A stretch of 64,000 nt of DNA from Rhynchonema sp. JSB1_4 (lineage: Eukaryota > Nematoda > Chromadorea > Monhysterida > Xyalidae): contig JASAMV010002878.1 of the NCBI GenBank assembly GCA_030248065.1, positions 1-64,000 on the forward strand, in the 5' to 3' direction. The notes under the pieces were generated by a model. That model saw only the letters and a program-made list of their open reading frames with translations. It was not told the origin of the DNA and made no database searches. How positions within the stretch are numbered: position 1 is the stretch's first letter; each line of letters starts with the position of its first letter. Position numbers and translations under genes: made by a program. Of this stretch, positions 10,708-24,128 are shown piece after piece.

Positions 10708-11275
10708 GCAAACAAACGTACAGTATGATTACCAAGCGTCGGTTTTAACAGTGGCTCTTGAGTTTTTTGTAATCGCTGGTTTTGTTATCTATGAACGTTT
10801 TCTGTTTGGTTCATTTGTATGCTGCTTTTACGTGCGGTTTATGCATGCTCATTCATCGTGTCATTGCAGCCTTGGGTTCTGATGTTGATCTCCCTGGTAT
10901 ACTCATCTTAATGGAGTATTCAATTGTGAATCAAATTGTGAGTGAGATTTCGATCCAAATTTGTCGTGCAATGTTTTTGTTTCGGTGTTTTCACGAGATG
11001 AGTGTGATTGTTGTAAACAATTCTGTGTTGTGCTGTTTTTTAATGAACTAAAATGTGCACCCAATGTGCGCTTCGTCCCTTGTTGTCGCTCAATCTAACT
11101 TAAACCGTTGGTGATAAAATTTAAGTGCGGTAAATTCCGTTTCTTGTGTTTCCATAAAACGAAACGCAGGTGTGCCGTCAGCCTGTCGTACGCACATGGT
11201 GTACGTATGCTATCTGTGTCAGTTGGTTGTTGTCTTGTCAGCGACGTATCTTTGTTGAACTTTTCGACAGCTTTG

Positions 11276-12335
<1,060 letters not shown>

Positions 12336-14375
12336 TGTTGTGGGAAAGCAGTTGAGCACTTGTTATTTATAGCAGTATAGATTGCCTCAAAGAATATTAC
12401 GTGAACTTGGCCTTGTGTATGTTTCATTATTAAAAGACGCAATGCTGGTTACTGAGCTTTGGTCTTGTTCCTGTTTCGGATTCTTTCCAGTTTTGCTTTA
12501 CTATCGATACAGTGGTCATTGCAAACTTTTCCTTTTATATCATATCACAATACAAACAAGGTTGGCATAGGCGTGATCAGTGTCAATCGAGAGTTTCACA
12601 GTGGTGCGTCAAGTACTTCAGAAACTCGATCAGAAATCGATGCAAGATAGTTTTGTATGTTTAGAACTTAACTCGGTGAAAGAAATAAACGGCCGGGCTG
12701 TAGCGAACACCTGCGGAACGAACAACGCAGGGACTTCGCAACATTGGAATATGCGGATTCGAAAATAACAGCCACCAAAATACACTCATAACTTTGTAGA
12801 AGTGAGCCTACCTAGACAATAAATACAAATGACATAACCTTCAACAAGAACGTCACATAGCATGCACGTAAGTGTTCTTTGAAATAGTAAAATACCAACA
12901 CCGATTAATTATGGAACAACAACAGTAGAAAACAATTCCCCGATAACCGTGCCAAAATATTTGATTATATGACACTTGGGCCCAGAATATTCACAAACTG
13001 TCACACGGTCAAGAGCAGTGCGTTTTCATTTTACGCAAGTGGTGCGGCGAGCATCCGCTGGTATAAAAAGGAGGCCACAAACTTTAACGCAACTGACAAA
13101 CATGTACATATATTAGTATATAGAAAGGTACATTTCCGTACAATTCCATTTCATGACATCCCAAAAAGATCCCCAAGTGGATGATAAAAGAGTATATTGT
13201 AAGGCACCACACCCAATAGGTTCAACTACCTAAAAACGAAGATTAAAATTCGGGATACAAGACCAAGGAAAAAACTGTCGGTCACAATTAAGGTAACATT
13301 ATCCCACAAAATCGATGCCTAAACAGCCACAATATCAACTTTTCCACCAAACTGTGTTGAGGCTCGACGCACGAACATAGAAATCTCGCACATAAAAACG
13401 AAAAAATCGTACATTTTAGTTGTTGTCAACAATAAATAACTCTCGCAAGTGTTACTTCATTTTAAAATCACCGACGGTTTGATGGAATGATGTAGCAGGT
13501 GACACTTGATCACGTGTAGTTGTCCTGAAAACAGAAAGACTTTTCTGCGACATTTCAAATATCACGAATAAAAAAACCAAAGTTGTCCCAAAACTTATTG
13601 CCACCGTGAGACAATAAACGAAATAAAATAATAGTTGGCAGTAAATAACGGAAACGTGAAAATACAAATAAAGTGAGCTTGTTTGAATTAGTGAGTGAAA
13701 GTGAAATTTTTACTAAACGTTCTGAAAAGCAACATTGAAACTGAATGACAGCGAAATAAAACAGACGTATGTTCCAGAATCTTGTGCTTATGGAAAAAAC
13801 TAGTTCAAAATAACCCAACACCCACCAACTTTGGTTCAATATAAAAATGTGTAAACTTCCAAATCAACAAAATATTAAGCGAAATTACGTTAAGTGTTAG
13901 TTTTGCGATTGACGCCCAGGAAGCTAAATAATAACCGTTTGCTACCAATTCCGTTTCATTCCATCATAAAGTGCTCACAATTTCATGAGCACCGCATTTT
14001 GCAGATTCAGCATGGAACCACACAAAATACGGCGCATCATGGAATCAGATCTATGGTTGTTAGCAGTTTTATATCATGGACGGTCTTCATTTGAAGAGAC
14101 ATGAACAATCACCAAATCATCATTTTCGTCGTGTAATTTTAACAAGCAGGGATTGACAGAACGTGAGAATAAAGTCAGGATTAGAAATTTCGAGTATCAT
14201 TCACTTTCACTACGAATCGGAAGATATCGACGCCCAAAAAAGTACCGCATCGACACGGCATGTTTTCCAAGGTATCGGATCGCGTATTATACTTTTCTCG
14301 ATTGAAACCTTTGCAGATGTGCATTGGTTTACGAATTAAATACAATCTTAAAATGAATGTGAGAAGGAGCTGTTT
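12336..14375. other. AT-rich convergent spacer, no gene seen
   Basis: About 2 kb between the ends of the C1orf50-like gene and ArfGAP, which converge here. All frames are short and show no domain, splice-consistent exons or signal peptide. It probably contains the 3' UTRs of both genes. Confidence 0.5.
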
Positions 14376-14620
14376 TCATGTTGCATGAGACAACAACAGA
14401 GCACGATTTTTATGAAAAAATTTGTTGCGCGCAGTGCTCAATGGATGTGTCAAAAAATCACGCGCGACGTTTGCCAGAAACCTCATTCTTGCCATCAAAA
14501 TGGTGTTTTTATTGGTATTTTGGCGTTATCGGGTGTCGGGTTATCTTATAAGTATCAGGTATCGGCCTTTTCATGGACTATCGGACACCGGCATTTCCCA
14601 AGGATCCCTATTATTCACAA
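14376..14620. repeat. Dispersed repeat, copy A
   Basis: The segment around GTTGCATGAGACAACAACAG, a stretch ending in TGTTTTTATTGGTATTTTGGC, and a GGGTGTCGGG/GTATCGG block are matched, in opposite orientation, at about 20690-21040. The two copies share this order of blocks with moderate divergence. It is probably a DNA-transposon derivative; ends not defined. Confidence 0.6.
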
Positions 14621-14781
14621 GATCTGTCTTGCCTGCACGACACATCCACTGTCAAGCACGCACCTGTACGTAGTTCTGTATGCTGCCGGCGACCGACGAC
14701 AATTTGCCAGCCACTTTGCCAACAGCTGCTTTGGCCGAGTCCTTCACGTCCTGCAATACAGCACTATTTTGCCTGTTTTTA

Positions 14782-17700
14782 TCATAGCCTGGCCAAAATA
14801 TTCAATAAACCAGCCTGATAGTCCGGCATCTGACTGGCATAACCGGATCCGTATCCGTACGCATAACCGCCTTGGCCAGCAGCCCCCATTCCCGAATCCG
14901 GCCCACCGCCGTAAAAGTCAGCCGAACTGATGGAGGATGCACCATCGAACTTGGCCAGTGTCGTACGGGTTTCGAACTGGAAACCACTATGTGTTCTATT
15001 TGTAAAACACAAGGATAGAATTTTTCGTATTGGCATTGGTCAAGCAATGCTTGGCATGAACTATATTCCGAGATTTACTGACAACCGTTGCAGGTTGTTC
15101 CCAGATACAATAACAATAATAAAAGTTTCATGCTTTCGAAACTAGTGGCACCAGTAAAACACGAGGTCACGTGACCAAGGCACCAAGATTCGATCACCAA
15201 GTCGCCAAGTATCCTACCACTCGGGATCGGTGTTTCCCCCAAGTTTAGTGGGGCATGATTGACAAGATCTTTCAAATCTGAATGACTTACATCAGTGCTT
15301 CGTTCACCGAAGTACATGTCCGACGATATGGCTTTGGCGTTGCCGAATTTCTTGAGCGCGTCGTCGCTGGCCGGTGCCGAGTCACTCGACGACCCTCCGC
15401 CGCCCAGTTTCATCGCTCGACCGTTGTTTGGCGTGTTGCGCGTGCTGAAATAGTTGACACTGAATGGAGATAAGATCAAAAAAATTAAAAAAAAAGTATA
15501 CAAACGCACTCGTCTCTCGTGTCAACCACCGCATCCCAACTATCAAATCCACCCGTTTCCCTGGCCGATCGCGACGAGCTGTAGCCGTAGTCATCATCGC
15601 GACTGCAAATCAACAAGATGAATATTTGTGATTCAAATGATGTGGTGCCCTCGGTTGCGAACAACAAAAACGAACGACCTACCCCCTGCTGAGTGGTTCG
15701 GTGTTGACCATTTCCCATTCATCCTTAGCATCATAAAACGTGTCTGCTGCGTCCCGGTCGCGTTGCTGGAATGCTTTCGGATACGCCGGCACTTTCGATC
15801 GCACACCCTCCTGTTGGATTATTGAGATGCCACTCGCCACACTGTGTGACTTGGCTGACGTCGATCTGAACAGAGATTCAACGATCATTTGTGATCGTTT
15901 GTATCACCACAATGGAAGAATCTAAGCAACACAATCCAGAATTTATTCGCCTACAGTTCAACCAGACGATAATGAAAATGCTTGTCTGGTTCTGTTGAAT
16001 AACAAGGCACTTGTTGTGTTGGGCAACAAGTGGTTCAGATATTCACTATTCAGCGAAATACATATGTCTGTGCTGGGTACTGGATCCAGTCGCGAATGGA
16101 ATCTGGCTGTTTCAAAAATTGCAAACAGTTGCGGCTTTTTCCGAGACACATGGCGTAATCAGGAGAAATCATTTGACACCGGTGCACGCAAAACCACGAG
16201 TGAACAATGTTTCCTGAACAATGTTACACACTTTGCACCCACAAATCCCATGCCCAAACGTTCGGCCTGTTGTTGTTTGTTGGCATCGGCGTGTTTCAAT
16301 TTCGCGTCCTGTTTCATTCGTTGTTCGCTCACTTCCTGCACCATCAATCGTTCCGAGAGCCTGTCAAAGGGAAAGTACAGAAAACTGGTTAAAAGCTAGT
16401 TGCAAAATATAATTTCATAACTAAATCGAGACTCACTTGGTCACTTCTGGTTCTTCGGGTGCCTTTGGTTCCTCAAACGTCAGTCTAGCTTGTTGTTCGA
16501 TACGCTCTTTTTCGATGTTTTCCGCTTTTTGTTCGATTTCCTCAAAGTTCGTCTTCACCTTCTGGGCGCCCATGCCGCCAAATTTCTTCGCGCCCATCTG
16601 TAAATTGGATAGTGAAATATTTCGTGTCAATTTAACTGAAATTCCTCAATAATTCTGATCATGACAATAACTTACGCCGCCTTTCTTTGCCGCTGGTTTG
16701 CGTCCACCAATTGTTGTAGTCTTGGTAGGTTTGTGCACTGGATCAGCTGGCACTGCTTCAAGGTTGACGTTCGGGCCTGCAAGTAGTTTTTGATATAGTA
16801 CGTTACCAGCAGTGCCTTGTACTTTTAAATATACTTGCGGGCCGGGAAAAAACCGTTTTTTTTCGAAAAAAAAACCGAAAAAAACCGTTTTTTTCCGAGG
16901 CCCGGAAAAATACGTTTTTATTTTTCCGGAAATTTTTCCAAGTAGCAACTTTTGGAAAAAACGGTTTTTTTCCAAAAATTTCCGAGATATTTTCAAGGGT
17001 TGCGAAAGGATGTTGTCAAAACCAATGTAAATCGGTGCTAAACAGCTCAAAATGAGCACTTTTTAATCTCCAAGTGCATTTTTAGCCCGTTTCAGGCCAT
17101 TTCCAGACAAAATTTTCTCCAAAATAGGCGTTTTTGGACCGTGGGTATCCTTAAGTACTGGAAAAATATTTGGAAAAAAACGGTTTTTTTCCAAAAATAT
17201 ATTTTGCGGAAAAATACGCAAGTATACTTTTAAATACTGAAATTCGTTTTAAATTTAACCAAATGTTTAAAAATGAAATAACCGTCACCTTTCTCCACTC
17301 CATTCTGTTCATCCTCGTGTCCGCCAATGAACGCAGCTGACGAAATGCTGGCCGACGACTGGTTATGTGGCATTGATGTTTCTCTGAAAAATTACACCAA
17401 ATTCATAGATGGCCATAAAGAGATAAAACACGCGCATGAACATTATAGTATTTTGCGGCATGGTATAGTACATACGTCTTGTCAGGGCTGGTGTGTTCGG
17501 CAAAAAAATCGACGTCGTCCTGGCCGGTCGGAGACAAGGAGCTGCTGTCGATGATCAGCTGAAAATGGTGATGCGCAAATGAATTCGATGTTGTTGCTGC
17601 CCAACTTCGCATTTCGCATCTAACCTTATTGTTTCCCTTTACCCCAATGTTGATACTATTTGGGAAACAGCTGTGAGTGACGTAGAACCAAGAATTATCG

Positions 17701-20700
17701 CCAAGAAACATCCGACTAAAAACAAACAATAAACAACGGATGACGGACACCAAAACGCGCAACAAAAAGTTTGGTTAGTTTAACGATCAAATAAACAGAA
17801 AACATTCCAACGTGTCACGTAACGTAATCATTGCACATGGGTGACGTTGGACTGTTCGGTGTGTTACGCACGCTAATTACAAATGGATAATTGCTCACCA
17901 GGTGGCACCGTATGACCAGATGAACAAACCAAAAGATGGAGCAAGAGGTGATTTTGGTCAAATTGGTTTTCGTCAAAACTCTAGGTCGTCATTTGTGGGT
18001 ATTTGGTTGTAAAACCTTACGAGCACATGCTTCAAAGTGATCCGACTAAGAAAGGCACGAAACGATGCAAGCGCGCAATATAAACCTAAGGGTATGTGGA
18101 CCGGAAGCAGTGGTGTCGTTAGGGGAGGTTGGGGGGTTACCCCCCCTGGTATGGGAAATCGGCCGGCGGTATGGGGTATGGAAAATTTTTCACTTTTGGA
18201 ACAAGCACCCCTAAGAAATGACTTTTTGACCCCGAGAAGTACCAAAATTGGCCATTTTTCGTCCAAAAATGTCAAAAAATGCTACCGCAAGAAAACTCTG
18301 TTTTAAGCTGGATCAAAACTTTATCAAAGCAAGCAAAAGCCGCTCACACCAATCCACAGGGCTTTTTTCGATGGGCCAGTGGCTCATTTTTAGTCAAGTA
18401 CCGGCTCCCTCTAATTCTAGTGGCTCACTGGTGGCTCATTTGCCAAATCTGTACTCATTCAAAATTTTTAGTGGCCCAATAAGTCACCACCATTAATGGC
18501 AAAATACCCTGCCAATCCATAAATGAGCATGATCATCATATTATACCAACCTTAGTGCCGTGCATTCGTTGTGCCTGCACAGCGGCGTGATGCAGTTTGT
18601 CGCGGTACAGTTGAGCGGCGCGACTGTTGTACTTCTGCTGAGAGTCGGCCGTCGTGCAGCCGTGTTGTCGGAAGAATTGCATCTGTGAAAATTAGAAACA
18701 CAACTTTTTACATGTTATAATAAATAAGGTAATAAGGGGACCATACTGGCAGACGACAAACACAGTTCTTTTCTAAATAGAACCGGTGTTTTTTTTTCTC
18801 GGTGTTTTTTTGTGAGACCCGAATATTTTTGGGTGGGGTCGAAAATCCCGGAAAAAAATCCCGAAAAAAAATCCCGAAAAATAAAAATCCCGAAAAAAAA
18901 TCCCGAAAAGCAAAAATCCCGAAAAATGAAATTGAGGAAAAATACAAAGTTTAAGGTGCAGATAGGGGTATTCATGTAGTTGGAGTCCATAATTTGGGCA
19001 ATGGATCAGTTGGGGCTCAAGATATTGAAATTCTCGTTCGGTCACGTCTTCCTGGCCGGCAGCCTAAGCCAGCCTAACCCTGAATGAAGGCCTGGGCGTT
19101 GTATTTTTGTGGATAGTTCCTTTACGTGGACAGGTCTTCCTGGCTGGCAGCCTAAGCCTAAGCCTGAAATAAAGCCTGAGCATGTGTATTTTTATTGATG
19201 TTTCCTTCGTATGAACAGGTCTTCCTGGCTGGCAGCCTAAGCCTAAGCCTAACCCTGAATGCAAGCCTGAGCACCAACTATAGTGTTTCCTTTTTATGCA
19301 AGTCAAAGGAAACAAGCTACCCCACGTTATAACTCAACTCCAGTTTGGGGTCGAGATTTCAGAAACCAATGAAAGAGATTAAGAATGTGTCCTTGTTAAT
19401 CCAAGCACGACACTCAGCAGCAAACATGATGAAATGTTTCATTGACATGCTGGCAGCGCACACGCACAAAGCTCACAGCGAGCATGTGAAACATTGTTGT
19501 TGTTAGATTCCACAGGCAAACTTTGACGCGTTTTTGCCAGCTGCCTGATTGAATCGAAATTGTAATCTCGACCTCAACTAGAAGTTCAGTTATAACACGG
19601 GCCCGCGCGTTACCTTGGACCAAGAAAAACAGGAAACACTATACATGACTGCCAACTTCTGACAAAAAAATTTGGTCCATTTCTACACCTTTTTATTTTT
19701 CGGGATTTTTGCTTTTCGGGATTTTTTTTCGGGATTTTTCGTTTCGGGATTTTTTTTTTCGGGATTTTTTTCGGGATTTTCGACGGCCACCATATTTTTC
19801 CACATATTTTTTCGTGGGTACTTTGTCGGTACTCTCATCGGAAGAATATCGGTAATTTATTTTGATCCTGCCAAAAAATTATAATGCAAAACCGAAGAGT
19901 TTTTTGATTTTGGAAAAAAGATTGGCTCAATGACCAGAATTGATTGACAAAAAGCGCTTATAGGGCACATGTATCCGGGGAGTTAAGCACTCTTCGAGAA
20001 ATAAATCGTCTACATCAACATAATTTGACCCAAAATCGTCATATTTTTGCTTCCTTTAGTACTCGAAACATTTTGGAAAAAAACGGTTCTTTGTGCAAGT
20101 ATGGAAGGGACAATAATGAGTGTCAAAAATAATCAAAAGGTAACCCACCGCAGCGGCATTGCCACCGAGCTGCATGGCACGCACTTGTAACCACGTCCAG
20201 TTGGTGTCAAGATTTGTGGAACGTACAAATGACAAATGCACACCTGTATGGGTCAGTGTAGTGGCAGGCCAATTGACCAAAAAACAGCAGGGGGAGGATC
20301 CGGAGTTACCCCCAAAAAGCGTTTTCAAATTTTCGCCGAAAATCGCCTAAACTAAGTATTGTGGCTAGGTTTGCGTGTGAAAATAAGGTCGAAAAACACC
20401 GATTTTTGCCTTAAAAGGTATAAAATTACTTGTGAGAGGTATGATTTGGAGTTGCGAGAGGTAAGTACTCAAGAACCCCAACTCCCCTTGGGTTTTGTGG
20501 CAGGTAGGTATGGCGAGGGGTAATCCCCAGCCCCCCTGCCACACTAAGTGCGTAAAGTGCCACTCTGAAGTTAAAGCTGACAGCATACGGACAATCCAGC
20601 CAGTTTCCATGTCCTTTGGAACCCATGCCACTGTAGTTGCAACCGGTTCTTTCGCAACCGTATAGTGGTGGCACCGATACTTGGCAAATGCCGCTACCCG

Positions 20701-22013
20701 ATAGTTCATGAAAAAAGCCGATACCCGATAGTGCCAAGATACCAATAAAAACACCGCTCGCGGGATTTTTTTGAGATAGCCATTGAGTACTGCGCGGAAC
20801 TATTTTTCATGAAAATCGTAATCTGTTGTTGTGTCATGCAACACATGATAATAGCTTTTTCATGAAAATAGCTCCCACCTACATTGAAATTTTTTGTTCG
20901 CAAAACAATGAATGTGCAGAGCTGTTTTAAGAACTGGTTTTTAATCGTGAAAAGTGTAATACCCGATACCTTGGAAAAACATGCCGTGCCGATACCCGAT
21001 ACTTTTTTGGTGCCGATACCCGACACCTGCCGATCCCAAGCCGTGACCGTCCGACTCACCATAGTAAGACCTGCAGATGAACTTTTGCAATTCACCAAGA
21101 CTCACCAAGTCCTCTGTGCACCGCGCTACAGTCAATGCAAATAAAAACGCCGTATGTTACACTGGACCACGTCGGGTTATTGGCGCCACAATCGAAGCAG
21201 GACTGAAAAAATAAAATTGCCAGTCTCAGTTTCATATATGTACATATGCATATCGCTCTCATATTCATCTTTGTGTTGTGTCGTGGGGTCGCGGTCCATG
21301 GTGTAATGACCGAGGACCAGAAGTCGCAGTCGGGTCGGGCCGAGATTTCGGGCTTTTGGCTCGAGTTCGGGCCGGATTTGGAGGGTCGGCCCGGGCCGGG
21401 GTGCCCCGAAGCTTCTGAAGTGACTTATTTTACAAAAAAAGTAGGGATTTTTTTTGTCAAGAATACTAAAATTTCTGACGGATTCGGCAAGTCCGAAATC
21501 TGTGGGGGTCGACCCAAACTTGTTGACAATAGATAGATGGTGGGGGGTCGCCAAAAATCAAGGTATGGTATAGTGTACTAAGTAGATAATAATGTGTAAA
21601 TATTAATGAAAATGCACTTAGTTAGATGTACTATCAGTATTGTCTATCTGACGACTTTTTCATGGAAAACAATGAATTTTCAACCAAAAATAATAGATTC
21701 ATAAAATCGCAAAAATTATGACAAAAATTGGGTTAAAATCTGAGCCAAAAATTGGGGCTGGGCCGGAGATTCGGGGTTCCGGCCGGGCCGGCGAAACCCG
21801 GCCCGATTGCGACCTCTGATTGGGGGGACACATGGATCACTAAGTCTATATTAACATGATTATGATTTTAAAACACGGAGGTGTATGCCTGCTATTGTGC
21901 TATATATAACTGTATTAAGTGCTGATCTGATAAACGACCTTATTAGCTCCGACGGATCGCAATTTCTTAAAAACCATGGCGATCTCATTCTTCGTCGGGC
22001 CGTCGTCATCCAT
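14782..22013 (-). CDS. ARFGAP2: ArfGAP2/3-type ADP-ribosylation factor GTPase-activating protein
   Basis: A GAP that stimulates GTP hydrolysis on Arf1 at the Golgi during COPI coat cycling. Minus-strand exons in coding order: 21939-22013, 21106-21202, 20149-20243, 18551-18682, 17476-17558, 17289-17383, 16676-16776, 16437-16597, 16232-16360, 15683-15865, 15510-15602, 15291-15444, 14782-14976; 530 residues, all phases fit, the family's usual length. The zinc finger is C27-x2-C30-x16-C47-x2-C50 (CFDCG...FICIDC), followed by HRGLG with the arginine finger R55, then [13 protein letters not shown] and [21 protein letters not shown]. The C-terminal half has the [13 protein letters not shown] segment, a charged coiled region ([15 protein letters not shown]) and two [14 protein letters not shown] motifs characteristic of ArfGAP2/3. 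Introns 1, 2, 3 and 6 hold transposon-like insertions. ArfGAP2 versus ArfGAP3 cannot be told apart. Confidence 0.95.
16830..17226. mobile_element. hAT-like MITE in ArfGAP intron 6
   Basis: The ends TATACTTGCG and CGCAAGTATA are perfect inverted repeats of at least 10 bp. The 8-bp duplication CTTTTAAA flanks the element at 16822-16829 and 17227-17234. It carries several GGAAAAAAACGGTTTTTTTCC hairpin blocks and no open frame of note. It fills 397 of the intron's 512 bases. The same family, by ends and interior, as 6220-6670. Confidence 0.88.
18105..18500. repeat. Possible MITE remnant in ArfGAP intron 4
   Basis: A GTGGTGTCGTTAGG-like left end and a CAATAAGTCACCAC right end are weakly inverted, enclosing a GGGGTTACCCCC palindrome and AT-rich filler. 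No target duplication was found, so this is tentative. Confidence 0.3.
18742..20103. mobile_element. Large foldback / hAT-like element in ArfGAP intron 3
   Basis: The outer ends CATACTGGCA (18742) and TGCAAGTATG (ending 20103) resemble the TATACT(T/G)GC ends of the elements at 6220 and 16830. The flanks AAGGGGAC and GAAGGGAC match 6/8. Inside, arms of repeated AAAATCCCG at 18840-18930 face CGGGATTTTT arrays at about 19690-19790, forming a large inverted repeat around a tandem-repeat core. It occupies nearly the whole 1,466-base intron. Ends are less certain than in the smaller elements, and it may be nested. Confidence 0.55.
19045..19303. repeat. Three ~85-bp tandem repeats with GCCTAA runs
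   Basis: Three diverged units each begin GTCTTCCTGGC(T/C)GGCAG (near 19045, 19133 and 19218), followed by two or three GCCTAA hexamers and a T-rich stretch. GCCTAA is the complement of TTAGGC, the nematode telomere unit, but the runs are too short to call telomeric. Confidence 0.75.
20254..20550. mobile_element. Candidate hAT-like element beside ArfGAP exon 3
   Basis: The left end CAGTGTAGTGGCAGG (from 20254) is approximately inverted in CCTGCCACACTAAGTG (ending 20550). The interior includes a GGATCCGGAGTTACCCCC segment. No target duplication was recognised. On the minus strand its end lies within about 10 bases of the acceptor of exon 3. Confidence 0.45.
20690..21040. repeat. Dispersed repeat, copy B, rich in GATACCCGATA
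   Basis: Contains at least six GATACCCGATA/GATACCCGACA-type units around a core that matches, in inverse orientation, the repeat at 14376-14620 (shared blocks CATGTGTTGCATGACACAAC and TGTTTTTATTGGTAT on the minus strand). It lies in ArfGAP intron 2. Confidence 0.6.
21318..21818. mobile_element. hAT-like element in ArfGAP intron 1
   Basis: The ends CAGAAGTCGCAGTCGGGTC and GGCCCGATTGCGACCTCTG are inverted with about 3 mismatches in 19. The subterminal sequence is rich in GGGCCGG. CAGAGGTCGC-type ends are common among hAT elements. No clear target duplication remains and there is no transposase. Confidence 0.6.
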
Positions 22014-24128
22014 TTTGAAGATTTTCGGATAATTTCGGCTTCAATTATTTCTCACGAGTATAATAAAGGATCCTGGAAAATAACTGAACTGACACTGCCG
22101 TGCAAAGAAATGAAAACAGTCCAACTTTTTTTCAAGTAAAGGCAGTCTACGGGAGGTTGTCACTCAGCCCCCGAATACCGTAACCCACCGCAAGCGCGAT
22201 CGTTGCGAGAACCTTGCTGATCGCTGCTTATCGACACGTGTATTAGCGGCAGCAAGCTGGAAATCGTCATCATGCGCGTCGATCACCAAAACTTGGAAAT
22301 GTTGGTTGGTGTTGGCGCTAACACGCAAAACATAGATAAAAACCAAAATGGTCTCGACACGATCCTTGCAGATCAAAATTACGGTGGGTTACGGTATTCG
22401 GGGGCTGAGTGACAACCTCCCGTAGACTGCCTTTATCAACAAGAAGAAGTTCGATCAAAACACACATCGTCAACGTCATCAAAAAGTTACCGCGCGAAAC
22501 ATCGGGTTCTGCAATTCCGTTTGGGTCACCCCACTGCACCGGTGGTTTACGAAGGGCAAAAAATCGGAGAGCTGTTCGACGTTTCCGGTTCTTTTTCTTT
22601 TATATTCCAGAACTTTACATAGCAGTGAAACATCAGCCGTGTCTTTAAGTTGCTACAGCGTTGAATCCAAGAGCGCAGCGCACACACACACGTGACGCAA
22701 TCATGTGCGCTTCATGATTATGTCTCCCTTGCCCCCAACATGTAACTTGGCTGACTTGGTTTCTGTCGCAGCAGCGTTTCAAGTATGTAACGTAACAAAC
22801 ATGCGCTCGTACCGCCTCACCTGTGCTCTGAAAGTGTTTGTTGTGCGTTGTGTTGTGTGTGCGCTATCACATGTGTGTGTGTAGTGCGTCTGTGACTGGA
22901 GTCCCTCTGTTTGTGAGCTCATCAGCACTGATAGCAGCAGGTTTTTTTGCAAAATTTGTCAACAAGGTGTACTGTTGTGTCCACTATAATGTGCGGTGCC
23001 TCCATGGCTTCCAATTCTGTGCCACAACGGAAACGCAACCACACCTCGCTGAGATTTCCCACCAGAATCGGGTGCCGTTTTGAGCAATTGATCGAAGTGA
23101 CTGATTTTCCTTACCATTACCACCGTTCTGTGTCACTTTGCCAGTGAAATCCTTGTTGCTATCGAAGAAAACCCGTTTCCGAACTTCCATTCAAGAGTCT
23201 TATCGGCATGCTTTTTCCCTCAGGGGTGTGTTCTGTGCAGACCAGACCCAGACACAGAAAGGGGCAGTGTCCCCCTCGAGGCAGTGCCAAGGGGGAACAA
23301 CGGCAAAGGGGCCGTTGTGGCTCCATCCAGTTAATAGGCATACCAATATTTTGGAGGAAAAGAAAAATGGTTTCCAGATTGCAGAATTTTCATCATAGCA
23401 CCTTTAAAAGTCCAAAAAAGGACCCCACGGAATATTAAAGATCACGCGTCCAAAAAAGTGCCAAATTTTCGCACGCATGCTCCCCTTTTGCATGGTGTTT
23501 CAAAAACAGTCAACTTCAAACAAGCATTGGATAAAAATGACTTGTCAAAATGAGACGAGCGCTGGATAAAACGACTTTTTCAATAATGCCCCCACACTCG
23601 GTATCTGCCCTGGTCCTGTGTTTGACATTTCGCAATGTTTGCACGTCCACACAAGAGTAAACGCGCCTATTCACATTCACTGTTTATTGACTCTTTCTCT
23701 CACTCAGTGGCGTGATTGCTTTACTCAGAAACGGTTTGCACAAAACCCCCTGAACACGCAGGCTGTTAGCGCAGGCAGGCACCACGCAGACTGTCAGCGC
23801 AGTGCAGTGCAACCATTATGCGGCACTGGCTACAGAAGTCACGTGACCGCTATATCCAGTGCACGCATCATGCGCTTTACGGATCAGGCAACGCGTTTGA
23901 AAAGTTTCTCCCAAAAGAATTGTCAGAGTATATTTCAGTGTAACAATAAAAAATACCCAACTTTGTGCCGTCGATGTTTGTCACATAATGTTTCAATCCG
24001 TCCAGCCCTATACGCCGCCGGATGGTGACTGCCTGTTTCGACCTGTTTTCACATAGGCAGTTCAAGTGAAAGTATTTCCAGGTGAATACCTAACTTTTCC
24101 ACTTGCAGGTGTACATCACAAGCGCCGA
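22014..24128. promoter_or_regulatory. Divergent intergenic region ArfGAP / SLC46
   Basis: About 2.1 kb lies between the start codons of two divergently transcribed genes and must hold both promoters. It contains a perfect long inverted repeat (22137-22435), CA-rich stretches near 22680-22880 and a GGGG-rich patch near 23260-23320. No TATA box or conserved element could be assigned with confidence. Confidence 0.4.
22137..22435. mobile_element. Foldback element with perfect 54-bp inverted repeats
   Basis: TAAAGGCAGTCTACGGGAGG... at 22137-22190 is repeated as an exact complement at 22382-22435, 54 bases without a mismatch, around a 191-base centre. It begins TAAAGG and ends CCTTTA, so a TA duplication, or an element bounded by TA, is possible. 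The perfect arms suggest recent insertion or gene conversion. It lies only 124 bases upstream of the ArfGAP start codon. Confidence 0.75.

Noticed and set aside
18708..19045. Phe/Gly-rich open frames (repeated [11 protein letters not shown] peptides) on the minus strand
   Set aside because: They are translations of AAAATCCCG tandem units inside a transposon, with no start context or family support.
21885..22139. Plus-strand 84-residue frame
   Set aside because: It is antisense to the first ArfGAP coding exon, which has strong family support.
22409..22648. Plus-strand frame next to the 54-bp inverted repeat, including a plausible-looking APVVYEGQKIGELFDV segment
   Set aside because: No splice-consistent partner exon, start or known domain was found; kept only as unexplained.
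23220..23600. Possible hAT element around the CAGTGTCCCCCTCGAGG patch
   Set aside because: No convincing inverted right end or target duplication could be matched.
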